This document shows positions 31,587-33,423 of a DNA stretch of 33,423 nucleotides, piece after piece. Made by a program: the position numbers and the translations under genes. The DNA lies in assembly GCA_945861245.1 (NCBI GenBank), contig CAMAUE010000051.1:1-33423 (forward strand), read 5' to 3'. The stretch is from Singulisphaera sp. GP187. Its GTDB lineage: Bacteria; Planctomycetota; Planctomycetia; Gemmatales; Gemmataceae. The first letter of the stretch is position 1; every line of letters begins with the position of its first letter. The notes below the pieces were generated by a model that saw only the letters and a list, made by a program, of their open reading frames with translations, was not told the origin of the DNA and searched no databases.

Positions 31587-33263
31587 ATGAGGAAGGATCG
31601 GCAGGCCATGGAACCAGATGAAAAGAAATGGGCATCGATGCGCCGCTTGCGAACGAGGAAGGCCACCTTGGCTCTGCTTGCGCTAGTGTTCTCGATTGCG
31701 GGCTGTCAGACTTGCGGCGGGATTAGTGACCGGCCTATTCTGCCGTTGTTCGGGGAAGTGCCACCTGCCCAACCAGCTCCCATAGCCACGTTCGGACCGC
31801 CGATTTCGCTTGAGCCAGCTTCCGAATTGATCAAAACGAGTGCCATCGAGAATGGACAATCTGTCCTACCCGCCGTTGGCGCAAAGGAGGTTCTCGCGGG
31901 AGAAGCTACCGAATCGCGGGCTCTTCAGTCCTGCTTTGCTCAAGAGTTGATCATCGATCTCGACAGCGCCTTCAGAATTGCCAACGTCGATAATCCAAGG
32001 ATCGGGCTTGCCGAAGAATTGGTCAGAGCCCACCTTGCCGAACAGATGTTGGCGAAGTCGCTGTTGTTCCCGACTCTCAATGTGGGAACAACCTTGTCGA
32101 TCCATAGAGGCAGCTTGTTGGCCGCGAGTGGCACGCTTCGCGACGTTGATCGAGAGTCACTCTATTTCGGAGCGGGCGCCGACGTGCGCGGCGCCGGAAC
32201 CGTGGCCATCCCTGGCGTGCACGTGGTAAGCCATCTGGGCGATGCGGTTTTCGCCCCCCGCGTCGCGCAACAGAAAGTGCAACGCAGCCGGTTCGACGCC
32301 GCGGCCACGCAGAACAGCGTATTGCTCGATGTAGCCCGAGCGTATCTCGGTCTTGTGAGCGCCGAGGCACGTCTTTTGGCTTTGCGACAATCAGAGAAGG
32401 AACTCGCGGAACTCGCCAAGCTGACGACCGACTTCGCCGCCAAGGGCGCCGGCCGTGAAGCCGACGCCATGCGAACACAGGGCGAGTTAGCGCTCTTGAG
32501 AACCGCAATCTATCGCGTCGAAGAAGAGGCAATCGCGCGTGCTACCGAGCTTGCCCGTTTGTTAAGCGCTGATTCAACGGTTCGCCTGCGCCCGGAGCCG
32601 GGAACACCGCCGCTTGTGCAACTGATTGACGATCACACTGGTTTGGAATCGATGCTGGAATCGGCCGTGGCCAATCGACCGGAAATCGCCGCTCGCAGCA
32701 CGGACGTGGCCCTCAATGAGACCCGTCTTCGCCAGGAGCGGATTCGGCCTTTCATCCCAACCATCTCCGTCGGATTCAGCGCCGGAGAATTCGGCGGGGG
32801 AAGCAACCAGGTTGGCTATCGCATGAGCCAATTCAACACACGGACGGATCTGGATGTCGTTGCGGTGTGGAGCCTGCAAAACTTCGGCATGGGCAACCGC
32901 GCCGTACAGAACGGCGTTCGCGCTCAGATCGGCATCGCCGAGGCCCAGCGGATGCAGGCAATTGACCGCGTCCATCGTGAAGTGACTGAGGCATTCACAC
33001 GATCCCGCACGAGCAAACACCAGATTGACATTGCAAAACGCCGCGTCGAGACGGCACAGCAAGCCTATCGGCAGGACTTTTTGCGAACCAAAGACCAGCT
33101 TGGCAAGCTCATTGAAGTGCTCAGTAGTTTCAACCTGCTCGTCGCCGCGCGACAGGATCTTGTTCACGCGATGGTTGGTTACAGTCAAGCGCAGTTCGAG
33201 CTTTACGTCGCTCTCGGCGGAACGCCCGTGACCGCACGCATACGGAACGCTGAGAAACGCTAG
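31587..33263 (+). CDS. TolC-family outer-membrane lipoprotein (copy 2)
   Basis: The 558-residue protein has a lipobox LVFSIAGC, so it is probably a lipid-anchored outer-membrane factor, unlike copy 1. ATG 31587, 31608 (with GAGGAAGGA upstream) and 31638 are possible starts; all keep the signal sequence. OEP halves begin at LIIDLDSAFRIANVDNPRIGLAEELV and LESMLESAVANRPEIAARSTDVALNETRLRQ. Shared landmarks with copy 1 are FSAGEFGGGSNQ and DLDVVAVWSLQNFGMGN. A proline-rich linker follows the lipid cysteine. It lies 35 bp after copy 1 and probably arose by tandem duplication. Two channel subunits could form alternative or mixed exits for one pump. Confidence 0.9.
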   Translation: MRKDRQAMEPDEKKWASMRRLRTRKATLALLALVFSIAGCQTCGGISDRPILPLFGEVPPAQPAPIATFGPPISLEPASELIKTSAIENGQSVLPAVGAKEVLAGEATESRALQSCFAQELIIDLDSAFRIANVDNPRIGLAEELVRAHLAEQMLAKSLLFPTLNVGTTLSIHRGSLLAASGTLRDVDRESLYFGAGADVRGAGTVAIPGVHVVSHLGDAVFAPRVAQQKVQRSRFDAAATQNSVLLDVARAYLGLVSAEARLLALRQSEKELAELAKLTTDFAAKGAGREADAMRTQGELALLRTAIYRVEEEAIARATELARLLSADSTVRLRPEPGTPPLVQLIDDHTGLESMLESAVANRPEIAARSTDVALNETRLRQERIRPFIPTISVGFSAGEFGGGSNQVGYRMSQFNTRTDLDVVAVWSLQNFGMGNRAVQNGVRAQIGIAEAQRMQAIDRVHREVTEAFTRSRTSKHQIDIAKRRVETAQQAYRQDFLRTKDQLGKLIEVLSSFNLLVAARQDLVHAMVGYSQAQFELYVALGGTPVTARIRNAEKR

Positions 33264-33334
33264 GCACTATCAATCAGCCCTCTCAACATGAGTTTTCCTG
33301 TTGTAACTCCTGTAACAATCGGGCTGTTGAATAA

Positions 33335-33358
33335 TGTTTATGTTTTTTGTTATAAACA
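33335..33358 (+). terminator. Weak A/T-rich hairpin after the efflux operon
   Basis: TGTTTAT and ATAAACA flank a ten-base T-rich loop about 70 bp after the last stop codon. The stem is A/T-rich and no T-run follows, so termination efficiency is doubtful. Confidence 0.3.
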
Positions 33359-33423
33359 GGTTTGTCCTTGGGCGGATTCTTCGGACCCCGTTGGCTTCGG
33401 GTCAGTCCCTTCAGCCTGACGTG

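Noticed and set aside
1..33423. CRISPR array, rRNA, or retron/DGR-like structures
   Set aside because: No regularly spaced repeats, no rRNA-like sequence and no reverse transcriptase frame were seen.

Overview
The window looks like a planctomycete chromosome (moderate to high confidence, from gene content alone). It has a FGly-type sulfatase, a DUF4058 protein, a WD40 fragment, a tandem acetyl-xylan-esterase-like hydrolase, and a large NtrC/sigma-54-linked RND efflux operon with csrA inside it. The DNA is moderately GC-rich, gene ends often overlap as ATGA, and a GCTAAGCCGCAAGCGG-type repeat recurs. No species assignment is attempted.

Region 1 (1-8256) is ordinary chromosome with signs of decay. 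It holds the N-terminal part of a transposase running off the left edge, a WD40 remnant, a sulfatase, a DUF4058 protein, a class-V aminotransferase (cysteine-desulfurase-like), a four-helix membrane protein and a DUF433 antitoxin. The partner DUF5615/PIN-like toxin of that antitoxin is broken by two frameshifts and joined to a decayed second copy of the membrane protein. A YaiI/YqxD (DUF188) protein and the tandem esterase follow.

Region 2 (8294 to about 19.9 kb) starts at a tRNA-Leu(UAA) gene with a tyrosine integrase beside its 3' end, as in an integrated genetic island. Nearly all cargo is on the minus strand. It comprises an excisionase-like HTH protein, an ATP-dependent DNA ligase with a SAP-like N-terminus, an HTH regulator, a plus-strand PD-(D/E)XK-like protein, a DnaE-type polymerase homologue that has lost the PDIDIDF catalytic motif, an RNase-J-like metallo-beta-lactamase protein and two small proteins. 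A tightly coupled operon follows, encoding a JAMM/MPN metalloprotease, a WYL regulator and a pentein (agmatine/peptidylarginine-deiminase-like) enzyme, preceded by a SANT/Myb-like HTH protein and an 81-residue conserved-looking protein. This combination of nucleic-acid enzymes, WYL control, a JAMM protease and a deiminase is the best candidate in the window for an undescribed system. Defence, DNA repair or mobile-element maintenance are all possible; none is proven by the sequence.

Region 3 (20.6-33.4 kb) is a regulatory and efflux locus. A membrane histidine kinase overlaps an NtrC-type sigma-54 activator. A perfect dyad and a textbook -24/-12 promoter follow, then a UspA-like protein, an RND adaptor, an RND pump, CsrA and two tandem TolC-type outer-membrane proteins. 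The kinase-regulator pair most likely switches on this envelope-spanning pump.
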